Of a stretch of DNA of 53,098 nt, positions 39,234-49,228 are shown in pieces (within the stretch, counting starts at the first letter, position 1; each line of letters starts with the position of its first letter). The position numbers and the translations under genes were made by a program. Source of the stretch: Ww85 sp963745765 (lineage in GTDB: Bacteria > Desulfobacterota > Desulfobulbia > Desulfobulbales > Desulfocapsaceae); contig CAVUYQ010000012.1 in the NCBI GenBank assembly GCA_963745765.1, forward strand, positions 1 through 53,098, read 5' to 3'. The notes under the pieces were generated by a model, which searched no databases, was not told the DNA's origin, and worked only from the letters and a program-made list of their open reading frames with translations.

Positions 39234-39320
39234 GCCTGTGCGGAAATCTGGCGAAACGCTGCCGCCTCCTCGGCAAAAACTACCGACCATACAGAGTTGT
39301 ACCGAATCAAGAGTAGCTGA
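38970..39320 (+). pseudogene. 3-hydroxyisobutyrate dehydrogenase-like C-terminal domain, fragment copy A
   Basis: A GTG at 38970 with GGGGGAGAA upstream opens 116 codons: FNYFSAAGLAAVVEALHTGEKFGLDP, ETLNISTGRNNTTENKASQFML, FSLQLMSKDVGITLHLAEQLQVAVPLG. This is the all-helical C-terminal domain of beta-hydroxyacid dehydrogenases, beginning just after the point where the catalytic lysine should be. The NAD-binding Rossmann domain and that Lys are absent, so it cannot be an active dehydrogenase. The end (RACAEIWRNAA) is close to the family end. A gene remnant, possibly still translated. Confidence 0.75.
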
Positions 39321-39411
39321 TTTTGCCGCCCTGGCGCTCAACGCGCAGCTAGAATGAACTAGTCAGTCGGGTTGCTTTTTGCTTCCCCCGGAAAGAGCCT
39401 CCGCCCATCTT

Positions 39412-39792
39412 ATTGTCGATCTAAATGGCAAGGTACTGGTGACAGAGGGAATCAAGGAGGCGATACACTTTGTTCGACCTCTATAACAAAGTGATCCGGG
39501 TTAACGCTTTGTTTCAGGGGGATGATCGATGGTCAACTATGTTTCTGCTGCGGGACTTGCGGCTGTTGTCGAGGCGCTGCATACCGGTGAAAAATTTGGT
39601 CTTGATCCAAACATCATGATCGAGACATTGAATATTTCGACTGGCAGGAATAATACAACCGATAACAAGGCCTCGCAGTTCATGCTATCGGGCGCATTCA
39701 ATTCCGGGTTTTCCCTGCAGCTTATGTCCAAGGACGTCGGCATCACCCTGCATCTTGCCGAGCAGCTTCAGGTCGCAGTTCCACTCGGGCGG
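39412..39792. repeat. Tandem duplication, copy B
   Basis: Second copy of 38854-39233. It starts within an apbE-like end (GKVLVTEGIKEAIHFVRP in translation) and stops abruptly at 39792, where sequence of the transglutaminase gene begins. That break marks the rearrangement junction. Confidence 0.9.
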
Positions 39793-39837
39793 CAACGTCA
39801 ACCGTTACCGATAGTCGATGGGTGCCTCCTCCCATGA
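39529..39837 (+). pseudogene. 3-hydroxyisobutyrate dehydrogenase-like C-terminal domain, fragment copy B
   Basis: ATG 39529 opens VNYVSAAGLAAVVEALHTGEK..., nearly identical to copy A up to VAVPLGR, after which the frame runs into unrelated sequence (antisense to the transglutaminase gene) and stops at 39837. It is 3'-truncated by the junction at 39792. Like copy A it lacks the cofactor-binding domain. Confidence 0.75.
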
Positions 39838-40654
39838 CAATCCCTTTTACCGGGGCGACATCACCATAATCGCGTCCCCAGGCAAGCGTAATATATCGAT
39901 CATCGGCCAGTTGGTTGTTGGTCGGGTCGAAATCAACCCAGCCAGCATCGGGAATGAACAGCGAGACCCAGGCATGGGAGGCGTCGGAACCAACCAGTTT
40001 GGCTTTACCGGGAGGCGGCATTGTTTCCAGGTAGCCGCTCACATAACGTGCGGCAAGCCCCAGCGACCTCAGGCAGCTTGTGGCCAGATGGGTGAAATCC
40101 TGGCAAACTCCTTTGCGTTTTATAAGCACCTGTTCAACGGTTGTGTCAACCGTGCTGGCCGATTTGTCATAGGTGAAATCAGTAAATATCCGGCGCATGA
40201 GATCTAAAGCTCCGAGCAAAACAGGAGTTCCCGGGGTAAAGGAAGGCCTGGCATAGGATGCCGCCTGCGGGCTGAGCGTGACCAGTGGGCTGGAAAAGAC
40301 AAACTGGCAGGCGTCAAGCTCAGCCGGCTGCCGATGCGTGGCCAGTCGCTCGGTAACCACTTCCCATGCTGCGGTTCCAGCAGAATCCGGCACAGTCGGA
40401 TTGCTGGTTTCAACCAGGCTGGTTGCCGAAACAGCAAGTTCATTATGCGGATGCTGGATCATAAAGACATCAACCGTATTGCCGAAATAGTCGAGTCGTC
40501 GCTGCAGGTATTGCGCTTCCGGTACAATTGTTAAATGGCATTCAAGAACCTTCTGGCAGTATGTTTCCCGGGGCCGTAAAAAGAGTTCGTTCTGCGAGAG
40601 TGAGGCTGGCGCTGAATAGTCGTAGGCTGTTTTGTGGGTGATTTTGTATTTCAT
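39743..40654 (-). CDS. Transglutaminase-like cysteine protease family protein with altered C-terminus
   Basis: 303 residues: a bacterial transglutaminase N-terminal beta domain (MKYKITHKTAYDYSAPASLS, LFLRPRE) and a transglutaminase-like core with Cys in KRKGVCQDFTHLA, His in SDASHAWVSLF and Asp in WVDFDPTNN. In such clusters these proteins are predicted peptidases or amide-bond transferases. After GGGTHRLSVTVDVA the last 15 or so residues (ARVELRPEAARQ...) are antisense reading of the duplicated dehydrogenase fragment, so the original C-terminus has been replaced. It overlaps the upstream ATP-grasp/alpha-E gene by four bases (ATGA) and is the last gene of the amidoligase operon. Confidence 0.88.
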   Translation of the reverse strand: MKYKITHKTAYDYSAPASLSQNELFLRPRETYCQKVLECHLTIVPEAQYLQRRLDYFGNTVDVFMIQHPHNELAVSATSLVETSNPTVPDSAGTAAWEVVTERLATHRQPAELDACQFVFSSPLVTLSPQAASYARPSFTPGTPVLLGALDLMRRIFTDFTYDKSASTVDTTVEQVLIKRKGVCQDFTHLATSCLRSLGLAARYVSGYLETMPPPGKAKLVGSDASHAWVSLFIPDAGWVDFDPTNNQLADDRYITLAWGRDYGDVAPVKGIVMGGGTHRLSVTVDVAARVELRPEAARQDAG

Positions 40655-43175
40655 AACTTGCGATCACCTGGAATAACCGTGAAATGGGGCGTGGTTGGTA
40701 CCCTGGTCAGATAATGGCCGGTAATCTGCTGAGAAAACTCTTTGAGATTGTCCGACATGGAGGCAAGAAAAATCGCCAGCGCTTCCGTCTGCGAGCTTTC
40801 TTCACCATGGTGAATGTCGGTAAGATCCAGCAAGCGGACGGCAGTCAGCATTTTTAAAGCAATCCGTTCCTCTGGATAGGCAAAGCGCCGCTCGTGCTGA
40901 CGGGGCAGGTGCTCGACATGACCGGCAATATGGCTGAACTGAAAGGCCAGCGATTTCGGATTGGTTTCATCAACCAGCAGGAGATCGAGTACCGGCGCCA
41001 GTTGAAAGGCCGAGCGATAACGAGCCCGGTAGGTCATGGTGCTGTCAGAGACCTCCAGCAGTGCTTCCAGCGTGTTCCTCGACTCATCACCGATCTGGGG
41101 GAGTGCGATACTGATCAGGCTGGTCTGGTTCATGGCCCGCTCTACCCGGCGGCCCATATCCATGAAACGCCAGCCGAGACTGCGGGTCATGCTTTCCATG
41201 GCCAGGCCGCTGAACCCGCTCAGGGCAAAGAGCGTCTCGTCAATGAATTCCAGCGGATCTTTTGCAGGATAGTCGGCAAGATCTTCGAGTCGGTTGATAA
41301 TGCGGGATGAATCGTGAGAAAGACGATCCCGAACTTTTCGAGCGGCTTTTTGAACGAGCTTCAGGATGGAAATCAGACTGTCCAGCCGGTCTCTCTGGTA
41401 GAGCGCATTGTTAAGATGAGAGTGCAACTCCTGGAAAAGCGGGCTGTCCGGAGTATCTTGCGGCGGTGTCGGGATGATATTCTTGCCCCTGAGAAGGTTC
41501 AGCAGGAAGTGGAGTTCCGGAATATCCTGCGGACGATCTTCACCAAAAATCCGGCGGAAAACCGAACGCAGAAGCCGTATGAGCCCTTCCGCCCGCTCCA
41601 GGTAACGACCAAGCCAGAGGAGGTGATCGGCTACCCTGCTCGGCAGGTCGCTGCTGCGTTTAAATTCGCCAATGGCATGGAAACCTTCCATCAGGCTGAA
41701 GCTCTCGACCGGTCTGTCGGATAGCACCCATATATCTTTGCTTTGCTGTCGCGCCGGGTTGTTTCCGGCAAGCGTTTCTCTATCCGCGGCGGTGATGGCC
41801 AGGCCGCCAGGCATAACAGAGAATCCCTTTTGCGTGGCACAGGCAAATACCCGCAACAGGTTATAGCTGCTGCCGACCCCGTCACGCTCCCAACTGGGAG
41901 CTGCAGCAGGATTTAGCGCTGCGGAAACGACAAAGCTTTGCGGGGAAGATTTGATCTGTGCCAGATGATCGGAAGAGACTTTACTGAAATCATGGCAGGC
42001 AAACGCCGGTCCTGCCGTCAATTGCTCGGGATTGGCCATGGCACGGCTCAAGCCGTCAGGTGTTCCGCACCACCAGCTGGGATGATTTTCCAGGAGCAGG
42101 TCCTCTCCGAGCAGGTGGTTGCAGAGTGACGGCAGAAATACGGGGAGTGCCGGGGTTTCGACAAAACCGCTGCCGATAGGGTTTACCAGGTAAATGTTTT
42201 TTTCACGACATACCTGGAGAAGACCGGCAACGCCGTTTGTTGTCTCACGCCTGAAGGCAAACGGATCACTGTTCTGATCTGAAATATGACGGAATATGGC
42301 TTGAATAGGTTCAAGGCCGGCGAGTTTTTTTAAAAACACTTTGCCGTTTCGTACCGTCAGGTCCTGGGCTTCTACCAGGGTATAACCGAGGTAACGGGAA
42401 AGCATCGCATGCTCAAAATAGAGCGGGCTTTCCGGTCCGGGGGATAGCAGCACAATACCGGGATCATCTTTTCCCGGGGAGGCTATTTGTATGAGGGCAC
42501 GGTGAAAGGCTTGAAAAAACGGGGCCAGCCGGAGGATTTGTTTTTTGTGGTACAAATCTGAGAAGATTCGTGACATGACAATCCTGTTTTCAAGGGCGTA
42601 GCCCAATCCTGCAGGATTGGCCGCATAATCACGCAATACACGGAAGCGGCCGTCTTCTGTGCGATAGAGATCAGCCGTGTAAAACGTCAGAAAACGATTT
42701 CCCCGGGGCTGGATATTGTGGCAGCTATGCAGAAAGTTCGGGTTGGCAAAAATCAGTTCCGGAGGAAGCATGCCACTGGTGAGCAACTGCTGGGGCCCGT
42801 ATGTATCCGCAAGGATCTTTTCAAGCAGGGTAGCGCGCTGGATCAGCCCCGATTCAATGGTGCTCCATTCCGCAGCAGAGATTTGCAGGGGAATCAGATC
42901 TATATCCCAGGAGGTGCTCCGCTGCGCAGAGTCATCAAAGGGATTGATAGTGGCCCCATCTTCATGCCGCATGTGCCGGGCTCGCGCATGATGCTTCGTC
43001 AGTGCCTCCGGGCCCATTTCCTCCAGCGCCTGGAGAAGCTCTTTCCAATGCGGGCGGGGTTCAGTAGAGGACTGAAGGCTTCACAATAGGAATCTTCCGG
43101 GAAGACAACCGTATCAAAAAGCGATGTCCCGGTTGATTGAGGGCTTAAAGGTTCGCCCGACTCAGTCTTGATCAT
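40651..43175 (-). pseudogene. Circularly permuted ATP-grasp fused to alpha-E domain, one frameshift near its start
   Basis: About 840 residues if repaired. The first 480 or so form a type 2 circularly permuted ATP-grasp (DLYRTEDGRFRVLRDYAANPAGLGYALENR, LSPGPESPLYFEHAMLSRYLG, YLVNPIGSGFVETPALP). The rest is an alpha-E all-helical domain (RVADHLLWLGRYLERAEGLIRLLRS... RRVERAMNQTSL). The open frame starts at 43017, but the conserved N-terminus RPHWKELLQALEEMGPEAL lies upstream, and an ATG at 43175 opens a 36-codon stretch in another frame; a shift in a GGGCGGGG run near 43065-43072 would join them. Predicted to make an amide or peptide bond with ATP. A stand-alone pair of the same domains lies upstream in the operon. 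Confidence 0.85.
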
Positions 43176-43233
43176 GCAATTGATGCCTCGTTAAGATAAT
43201 ACAAATAGTGACAGAGTCGCCTGTCTAACCATT

Positions 43234-46200
43234 TTAACGGCGTAAATCAAGCGTATATGGATAATAGCCGTTGGTTTCCAGAGCCGGGATTTCCATATTG
43301 CTTCCGGGGGTGTGCCCATTCGGCTGGAAGCGTGCATTCCTCCGACCTTCAGCCTCGTAGGAATTAACCGGAAAAACATCGTAATTGCGGCCGCCGGGAT
43401 GTCCGACATGATAGGTGCAGCCGCCAACGGACCGGCATGACCAGGTATCAAACAGGTCAATGGTCAGGGGCGCATGTACACCGATGGTTGGATGCAGACA
43501 GGCGGGCGGCTGCCAGGCCCGATATCGCACCCCGGCAGCGAAGACCCCTTCAACCCTGGTTGGCCGCAGAGGCACCCGCCTGCCGTTGCAGAGAACAATG
43601 TAGCGTTCTCCGGTCATACCCGAGATCTTGACCTGCAGCCTCTCGACGGACGAATCCACATATCTGGCGGTACCGCCGCCCCCGGGCTCTTCTCCCAGCA
43701 CATGCCAGGGCTCAAGCGCCTGCCTGAGTTCCAGTTCCATGCCTTCATAAATTACCCTGCCGTAGGTCGGAAAGCGGAACTCGAAGTGGGGATGAAAAAA
43801 GTCCATTGACACCGGGTATCCTACTCGGTTGAGAATATACAGGACATCTTCGAAGTCGTCCCGGACAAATTGGGGGAGCATGAAACGGTCGTGCAGCCTG
43901 GTGCCCCAGCGCACCAGTTTCTGGCGATAGGGAGTCCTCCAGAACAAGGCGATGAACATCCGCAGCAGGAGCTGCTGGGCCAGGCTCATGCGGGCATGGG
44001 GCGGCATTTCAAAGGCCCGGAATTCCAGCAACCCGAGGCGGCCGGAAGAGCTGTCGGGTGAATAGAGCTTGTCTATACAGAATTCAGCCCGGTGGGTATT
44101 GCCGCTGACATCAACGAGCAGGTTCCGGTACAGTCTGTCAACAAGCCAGGGCGGACACGGTTGGCCCGCTGTTGTCTGGCGCACCTGTTCGGCGAAGGCG
44201 ATCTCAAGTTCGTAGAGGCTGTCATGCCGTGCCTCATCAATGCGCGGCTGCTGGCTTGTCGGCCCGATAAAAAGACCGGAAAAGAGAAACGAAAGAGAGG
44301 GGTGGTTGTTCCAGAAGGTCACAAAACTGCGCAGCAGATCCGGCCTTCGTAAAAAGGGACTGTCCGCCGGCGTGGCTCCGCCAACGACGATATGGTTCCC
44401 CCCGCCGGTCCCGGTATGACGACCGTCCACCATAAATTTTTCGGTACCAAGACGACATTCCCGGGCAACTTCATAGAGCCTGGTGGTGTGCTCCACCATT
44501 TCCTGCCAGGAATGCAGGGGCTGGATATTCACTTCGATAACACCGGGATCGGGAGTGACTTTCAAACTCTCGAGTCTTGGGTCGGCAGGGGGGGTGTATC
44601 CTTCAATGACAACCGGCAGGTCGGTTTTTTCGGCCGTTTTTTCAACGGCGGCGAGCAGTTCCAGGTACCCTTCGAGCGAGGTTATCGGTGGCATGAAAAC
44701 ATAGAGACGGCCATGTCGCGGCTGCACGCAGAGAGCGGTTCGCACCACCCAGGCGGCTGACTCACCGGTAACGGGCACGGGGTCGGCGAAAGGCGCCGGC
44801 TGACTGCGAACATTTTCGTTGTACAGTTCCTCGGGTTTTCCCGGCAGGGCCTGCTGCCCTTCATGTATATCGGGCAGGGGGCGGGTCAAGGCCATGGGGT
44901 CAAGTGAGAATTGCGTCGGGATATCCTTTGGCGCCACCCAGGGCAGCGAGTCCAGGGGGAGACGCAGCCCGGCGGGGGAGTCTCCCGGCAACAGAAACAT
45001 GTGCTCGCCCCTGAACTGCCAGGGGCCGCTCTTCCATGATCCGTGCTGCAGCGGCAGGACATACCCCACCACCGAACCGAGTCCGTTCCTGAAAGCGTGT
45101 ATCATGCGCGCCCTTTCTTCGGGGTCTTCCAGCTTGGGATCGGTGGGATCAACATTGACCGGAAGTTTCTGTTCCTGCTGGAGATAATGTAATACATCCT
45201 CAAAACTCTCACGAATAAAGGCGCGGTTTACCTTGAGAATGTCAGCCAGCGTTGCAATGAAATGTTTGGCATCGGAAATTCCTGAACCATAATCCCTGGA
45301 GACATCGGCAAGCAACCTGCTGTCTTTCCACACCGGTTTCCCATCTTTTCGCCAGTAACAGCCGAGGGCCCAGCGGGGCAGTGATTCACCGGGATACCAC
45401 TTACCTTGTCCATAGTGCAGCAGTCCGCCCGGAGCCCATTCATCTTTTAAGCGTTTGATAAGATTTTCGGCTAATTCCTGTTTCTCGGCTCCAAGAGCCT
45501 CGGTATTCCACTGGGCACCATCCATATTGTCGATGGAGACGAAGGTGGGTTCTCCCCCCATGCTCAACCGGACGTCCTGGCTGGCAAGTTCAAGGTCAAC
45601 CTGTTCTCCAAGTGACCGAATGGAAGACCAGATCTCCTCCGGGTATGGCCTGGTAGATCGCGGGGCTTCAAAAATACGTTCAACGGACATGGTGTGTTCG
45701 AATTCAACCTCGCACTCATCCAGGGCGCCACTGATCGGGGCAGCACTTTGCGGCTCGGGAGAACAGGCGAGAGGAATGTGTCCTTCTCCGGCAAACAGCC
45801 CCGAGGTCGGATCCATACCGATCCATCCGGCACCGGGAGCATAGACCTCGGTCCAGGCGTGCAGGTCGGTGAAATCGTTTTCGGCACCGGATGGACCATC
45901 AAGGGATTTGACATCCTGTTTCAGTTGCACGAGGTAACCGGAGACAAACCGGGCGGCAAGACCGAGATGCCTGAGAACATTTACCAGCAGCCAGGCAGAA
46001 TCCCTGCATGAACCGCTGCCCAGCGTCAATGTCTGCTCACAGCTCTGCACGTTTGGTTCCATGCGGATGAGATAGCGTATATCGCTGCTCAGTTTCATAT
46101 TCAGGGCAACGAGAAAATCGATGGTCCGCATCGGACTGATATCGATTGTTTTCATATATTGACCGAGCATTTTTCCCGGTGTTGTCCGGGCCAGGTACGG

Positions 46201-46545
46201 GGTAAGGTCAGCTTTCAGCTCAGCTTCGTACGTATAGGGAAATTCATCGGCCGATGGTTCCAGAAAAAAGTCGAAGGGGTTGATGATGATCATGTCGGCA
46301 AGCAGATCAACCTCCACCACGAACGTGTCGGTTTTTTCCTGAAAGACGAGTCGTCCCAGGTAATTGTTGAAAGGATCCTGCTGCCAGTTCAGGAAGTGAT
46401 CATCGGGGGTCACCTTCATGGAGTAGCTGAGGATCGGCGTACGGCAGTGGGGTGCCGGACGAAGCCGGACAATCTGAGGAGCAAGGTTTATGCTTCGATC
46501 ATACCGGTACGATGTTTTGTGATTGAGCGAGATATGTATTCCCAC
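43234..46545 (-). CDS. Transglutaminase-DUF2126 fusion protein
   Basis: 1103 residues. Residues 1-290 are a transglutaminase N domain and core: Cys in TLGSGSCRDSAWLLVNVLRHLGLAARFVSGYL, His in DLHAWTEVYAPGAGW, Asp in GMDPTSGLFAGEGHIPLA. The rest is DUF2126, a region predicted to have a glutamine-synthetase-like fold and amidoligase activity; conserved stretches include RLSMGGEPTFVSIDNMDG, GLLHYGQGKWYPGE, EKFMVDGRHTGTGGGNHIVVGG and LLEFRAFEMPPHARMSLAQQLL. The start is GTG 46545 with AAGGACGG upstream. Intact and the largest gene of the operon. Having a cleaving/transfer domain and a ligating domain in one chain suggests processing of a peptide substrate. Confidence 0.92.
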   Translation of the reverse strand: MGIHISLNHKTSYRYDRSINLAPQIVRLRPAPHCRTPILSYSMKVTPDDHFLNWQQDPFNNYLGRLVFQEKTDTFVVEVDLLADMIIINPFDFFLEPSADEFPYTYEAELKADLTPYLARTTPGKMLGQYMKTIDISPMRTIDFLVALNMKLSSDIRYLIRMEPNVQSCEQTLTLGSGSCRDSAWLLVNVLRHLGLAARFVSGYLVQLKQDVKSLDGPSGAENDFTDLHAWTEVYAPGAGWIGMDPTSGLFAGEGHIPLACSPEPQSAAPISGALDECEVEFEHTMSVERIFEAPRSTRPYPEEIWSSIRSLGEQVDLELASQDVRLSMGGEPTFVSIDNMDGAQWNTEALGAEKQELAENLIKRLKDEWAPGGLLHYGQGKWYPGESLPRWALGCYWRKDGKPVWKDSRLLADVSRDYGSGISDAKHFIATLADILKVNRAFIRESFEDVLHYLQQEQKLPVNVDPTDPKLEDPEERARMIHAFRNGLGSVVGYVLPLQHGSWKSGPWQFRGEHMFLLPGDSPAGLRLPLDSLPWVAPKDIPTQFSLDPMALTRPLPDIHEGQQALPGKPEELYNENVRSQPAPFADPVPVTGESAAWVVRTALCVQPRHGRLYVFMPPITSLEGYLELLAAVEKTAEKTDLPVVIEGYTPPADPRLESLKVTPDPGVIEVNIQPLHSWQEMVEHTTRLYEVARECRLGTEKFMVDGRHTGTGGGNHIVVGGATPADSPFLRRPDLLRSFVTFWNNHPSLSFLFSGLFIGPTSQQPRIDEARHDSLYELEIAFAEQVRQTTAGQPCPPWLVDRLYRNLLVDVSGNTHRAEFCIDKLYSPDSSSGRLGLLEFRAFEMPPHARMSLAQQLLLRMFIALFWRTPYRQKLVRWGTRLHDRFMLPQFVRDDFEDVLYILNRVGYPVSMDFFHPHFEFRFPTYGRVIYEGMELELRQALEPWHVLGEEPGGGGTARYVDSSVERLQVKISGMTGERYIVLCNGRRVPLRPTRVEGVFAAGVRYRAWQPPACLHPTIGVHAPLTIDLFDTWSCRSVGGCTYHVGHPGGRNYDVFPVNSYEAEGRRNARFQPNGHTPGSNMEIPALETNGYYPYTLDLRR

Positions 46546-46630
46546 GTTTTACCGTCCTTTGCTGCAGGGTATCTCCAGGAGACGACTGTGAGCGATACCC
46601 TTATTGATTGATGTCGTTGACAGCCGCTTG

Positions 46631-47605
46631 CTACTGCTCCTGAGCGGCCGTTTCGATGAGGGGGTTCAGGTTGAAAAAAGTTGTGCCGATTGCTGCCCCG
46701 ACTTCATTGAGGTTGCCCTGCAGCGTATCCAGGTATTCATGCAGGCCGATAGCAATAACTTCATTAATATCGGTATATTCGATATCTGCCTGCATACGAC
46801 CCAGTTGCTTTTCCGCCGGATTTATCGCCGCCCCCGGGGGAGTCCCGGTAATACGGTGCATGCAGATCTTCGCTTTGTTTATACAATGCCGGATTGAACG
46901 GGGGAACTGGTTGTCGAAAATAAGGAAATCGGCAACTTTGTTCGGGGTAATCTCATGATGTTCTTTGCGAAACATCTCAAAAGCGCTGGCAGACTTGAGC
47001 ACCGCCATCCACTGGACATGGTCGATGGGGGCGTTGACCAGGCTTGCCTGGGGCAGCAGCATGAAATATTTTACATCAAGAATTCTCGACGTCTTGTCGG
47101 CCCGTTCCATCATCATGCCGATACGGGCAAAATTCCACGCCTCGCCGTGACTCATGGTAGAGTCCATTAAACCGGTGAACAGGTGGCTGCGCATCTGAAT
47201 TATTTTGAAAAAGCGGTGGGGATCTTCAAGGGCCATGGCTATACTTTGTTCAGTTGTCAGTTCCAGGTAAAAATTGTTCAGGTGCTCCCACATTTCCGAG
47301 GAGATTATTTCACGAATGGATCGTCCATTTTCCCGCGCTGCACCAAGACATCTCAGGATGGAATTGGGGTAGTCCCGATCGAAGGTAAGAAAGCGGATAA
47401 CCTCATCATGATTATAGCCGGGGTCCTTCTTTTCAAATATCTCCTGGTCTCCGGTGGTCATAACAATCGGTTTCCAGTGCTGGCCTTCCTCGGAAGGCAT
47501 GTCCAGAAGCAGGTTAAGGTTTACACTGATAAAACGGGCCACGTTTTCGGCTCGTTCAATATATCGGCACATCCAGTAGATTGAGTTTGCTACACGGCTC
47601 AGCAT
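46631..47605 (-). CDS. Alpha-E domain protein
   Basis: 324-residue all-helical protein of the alpha-E family, named for its conserved Glu residues. It starts MLSRVANSIYWMCRYIERAENVARFI, the diagnostic first helix, and has FARIGMMMERADKTSRILDVKYF in the second half. GGAGGAATTCA precedes the ATG. It lies 25 bases after the ATP-grasp gene, and the two are usually neighbours or fused; a fused version is further along this operon. Biochemical role unknown. Confidence 0.93.
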   Translation of the reverse strand: MLSRVANSIYWMCRYIERAENVARFISVNLNLLLDMPSEEGQHWKPIVMTTGDQEIFEKKDPGYNHDEVIRFLTFDRDYPNSILRCLGAARENGRSIREIISSEMWEHLNNFYLELTTEQSIAMALEDPHRFFKIIQMRSHLFTGLMDSTMSHGEAWNFARIGMMMERADKTSRILDVKYFMLLPQASLVNAPIDHVQWMAVLKSASAFEMFRKEHHEITPNKVADFLIFDNQFPRSIRHCINKAKICMHRITGTPPGAAINPAEKQLGRMQADIEYTDINEVIAIGLHEYLDTLQGNLNEVGAAIGTTFFNLNPLIETAAQEQ

Positions 47606-47630
47606 TGAATTCCTCCAGAAATATATTCGC

Positions 47631-49061
47631 CTACACTACCCAGGTATCCTTACTGCCGCCGCCCTGGGATGAGTTTACCACCAGCGATCCTTTTTTCAGC
47701 GCCACCCGGGTCAGACCCCCAGGTTGCACATAAATGTCCTTTCCATAAAGGATGTAGGGGCGCAGATCCACGTGCCGCCCCTCGATGCGGTCACCGGTGA
47801 TTGTCGGCACCCGGGAGAGTGCTATGGTAGGCTGGGCCATGTAGTTGCGCGGTTCCGCCTTTATTTTTTCAGCGAAAGAAGCCCGTTCAGCGTCACTGGC
47901 GTGGGGGCCGATCAGCATACCGTAGCCGCCTGACTCATTCGCTGCCTTTACCACCAGCTCGTCGAGATGAGAAAGCACATATTCCCGGTCCTTGTCGTTG
48001 CGGCAGATATAGGTCGGCACATTCGGCAGGATGGCCTCTTCACCGGTATAGTATTTGATAATTGCCGGCACATAGGCATAGATCACCTTATCGTCCGCTA
48101 TCCCGGTTCCCGGGGCGTTGGCCATGGCGATCCGGCCAGCCTTGTAGACGTCGATGAGCCCTTTGACGCCAAGCATTGAATCCGGGCGAAATACCGTCGG
48201 ATCAATAAAATCATCGTCAATGCGGCGGTAGAGAACATCTACCCTCTTGAGACCTTTTGTTGTCAGCATATGGACAAAACCATCCACTACGACCAGGTCC
48301 CGGCCTTCAACCAGCTCCACGCCCATCTGCTGCGACAGGAAGGAGTGTTCAAAATAGGCGCTGTTGTATATACCGGGAGTGAGTACGCCAATGATCGGTG
48401 CCTGCACGTGATCAGGTGCAAGATAGGCAAGAACTTCGAGCAGTTTTCCCGGGTACTCGTCCACCGGTCTTACCTTCGAGGCCTGGAAAACCTGGGGGAA
48501 GGTTCGCTTGAGCACCTGCCGGTTTTCCAGTACGTAAGAAACGCCTGACGGGCAGCGAAGATTGTCTTCGAGCACATAGAAACATCCATCACGGTCCCTG
48601 ATCAGGTCAGTGCCGGTTACATGGCACCAGATGCCTCGCGGCGGGGTGAAGCCTTCACACTCTTTGCGGTAGGTCCTGCTGGAAAGCACAAGATCTTCGG
48701 GTACAACCTTGTCCTTGAGAATTTTTTTGTCATTGTAGATATCCTGCAGGAACAGGTTGAGTGCATGGATACGCTGCTTGAGACCGGACTCGATTTGCTG
48801 CCAGTCAGTTCTTGAGACGATGCGGGGGATCAGGTCGAAGGGGAAAATTTTTTCAGTGCCTTCATCCCGGCCATAGACATTGAAGGTAATGCCCATTTTC
48901 AGGAGTAACGCTTCCGCTTCCTTCTGGCGCAGGATCAGGTCGCCGTCCGGAAGCGATTCGATCCGGTCAATAAGCAGTTGGGCTCCGGGGCGGGGTCTGC
49001 CGTTCTCATCGATCAGTTCATCGTAAAAATCCCCGGGATCATACGTTTTAAATGTCTCCAT
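47631..49061 (-). CDS. Circularly permuted ATP-grasp type 2 protein
   Basis: 476-residue predicted peptide-bond-forming ligase. Landmarks: MGITFNVYGRDEGTEKIFPFDLIPRI, YVLEDNLRCPSGVSYVLENR (catalytic acidic and Asn residues), LTPGIYNSAYFEHSFLSQQMGVELVEGRDL, DVLYRRIDDDFIDP, VVKAANESGGYGMLIGP and the signature end VVNSSQGGGSKDTWVV. AAAGGAG precedes ATG 49061. Intact. Substrate unknown in all organisms that I know of. Confidence 0.93.
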   Translation of the reverse strand: METFKTYDPGDFYDELIDENGRPRPGAQLLIDRIESLPDGDLILRQKEAEALLLKMGITFNVYGRDEGTEKIFPFDLIPRIVSRTDWQQIESGLKQRIHALNLFLQDIYNDKKILKDKVVPEDLVLSSRTYRKECEGFTPPRGIWCHVTGTDLIRDRDGCFYVLEDNLRCPSGVSYVLENRQVLKRTFPQVFQASKVRPVDEYPGKLLEVLAYLAPDHVQAPIIGVLTPGIYNSAYFEHSFLSQQMGVELVEGRDLVVVDGFVHMLTTKGLKRVDVLYRRIDDDFIDPTVFRPDSMLGVKGLIDVYKAGRIAMANAPGTGIADDKVIYAYVPAIIKYYTGEEAILPNVPTYICRNDKDREYVLSHLDELVVKAANESGGYGMLIGPHASDAERASFAEKIKAEPRNYMAQPTIALSRVPTITGDRIEGRHVDLRPYILYGKDIYVQPGGLTRVALKKGSLVVNSSQGGGSKDTWVV

Positions 49062-49076
49062 CGAGTACTCCTTTGT

Positions 49077-49172
49077 CTATCTGGTTCGAAGGCTCACACC
49101 GATTCGTCGCTCAACATCCTCTGCACACAATGGAGGACAGGACGGGTGGCACGATTGATCGTTCATGTTCAT
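49077..49172 (-). CDS. Candidate 31-aa Cys-containing small ORF in the amidoligase operon
   Basis: In the 167-base gap between the transglutaminase and ATP-grasp genes the minus strand has ATG 49172 (a second ATG at 49166) and 31 codons ending in TAG. The product has Cys 8, 12 and 16 spaced C-x3-C-x3-C, prolines between them (SCHPSCPPLC), and a charged tail (AEDVERRIGVSLRTR). Only a weak GGA lies upstream. It is a speculative candidate for the peptide worked on by the cluster, or chance. Confidence 0.25.
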   Translation of the reverse strand: MNMNDQSCHPSCPPLCAEDVERRIGVSLRTR

Positions 49173-49228
49173 TTCAATTTCCGGCCCTGAGCGCAAAGCG
49201 ACAAAGTAAGATCTTGCTGCGGCGATGT

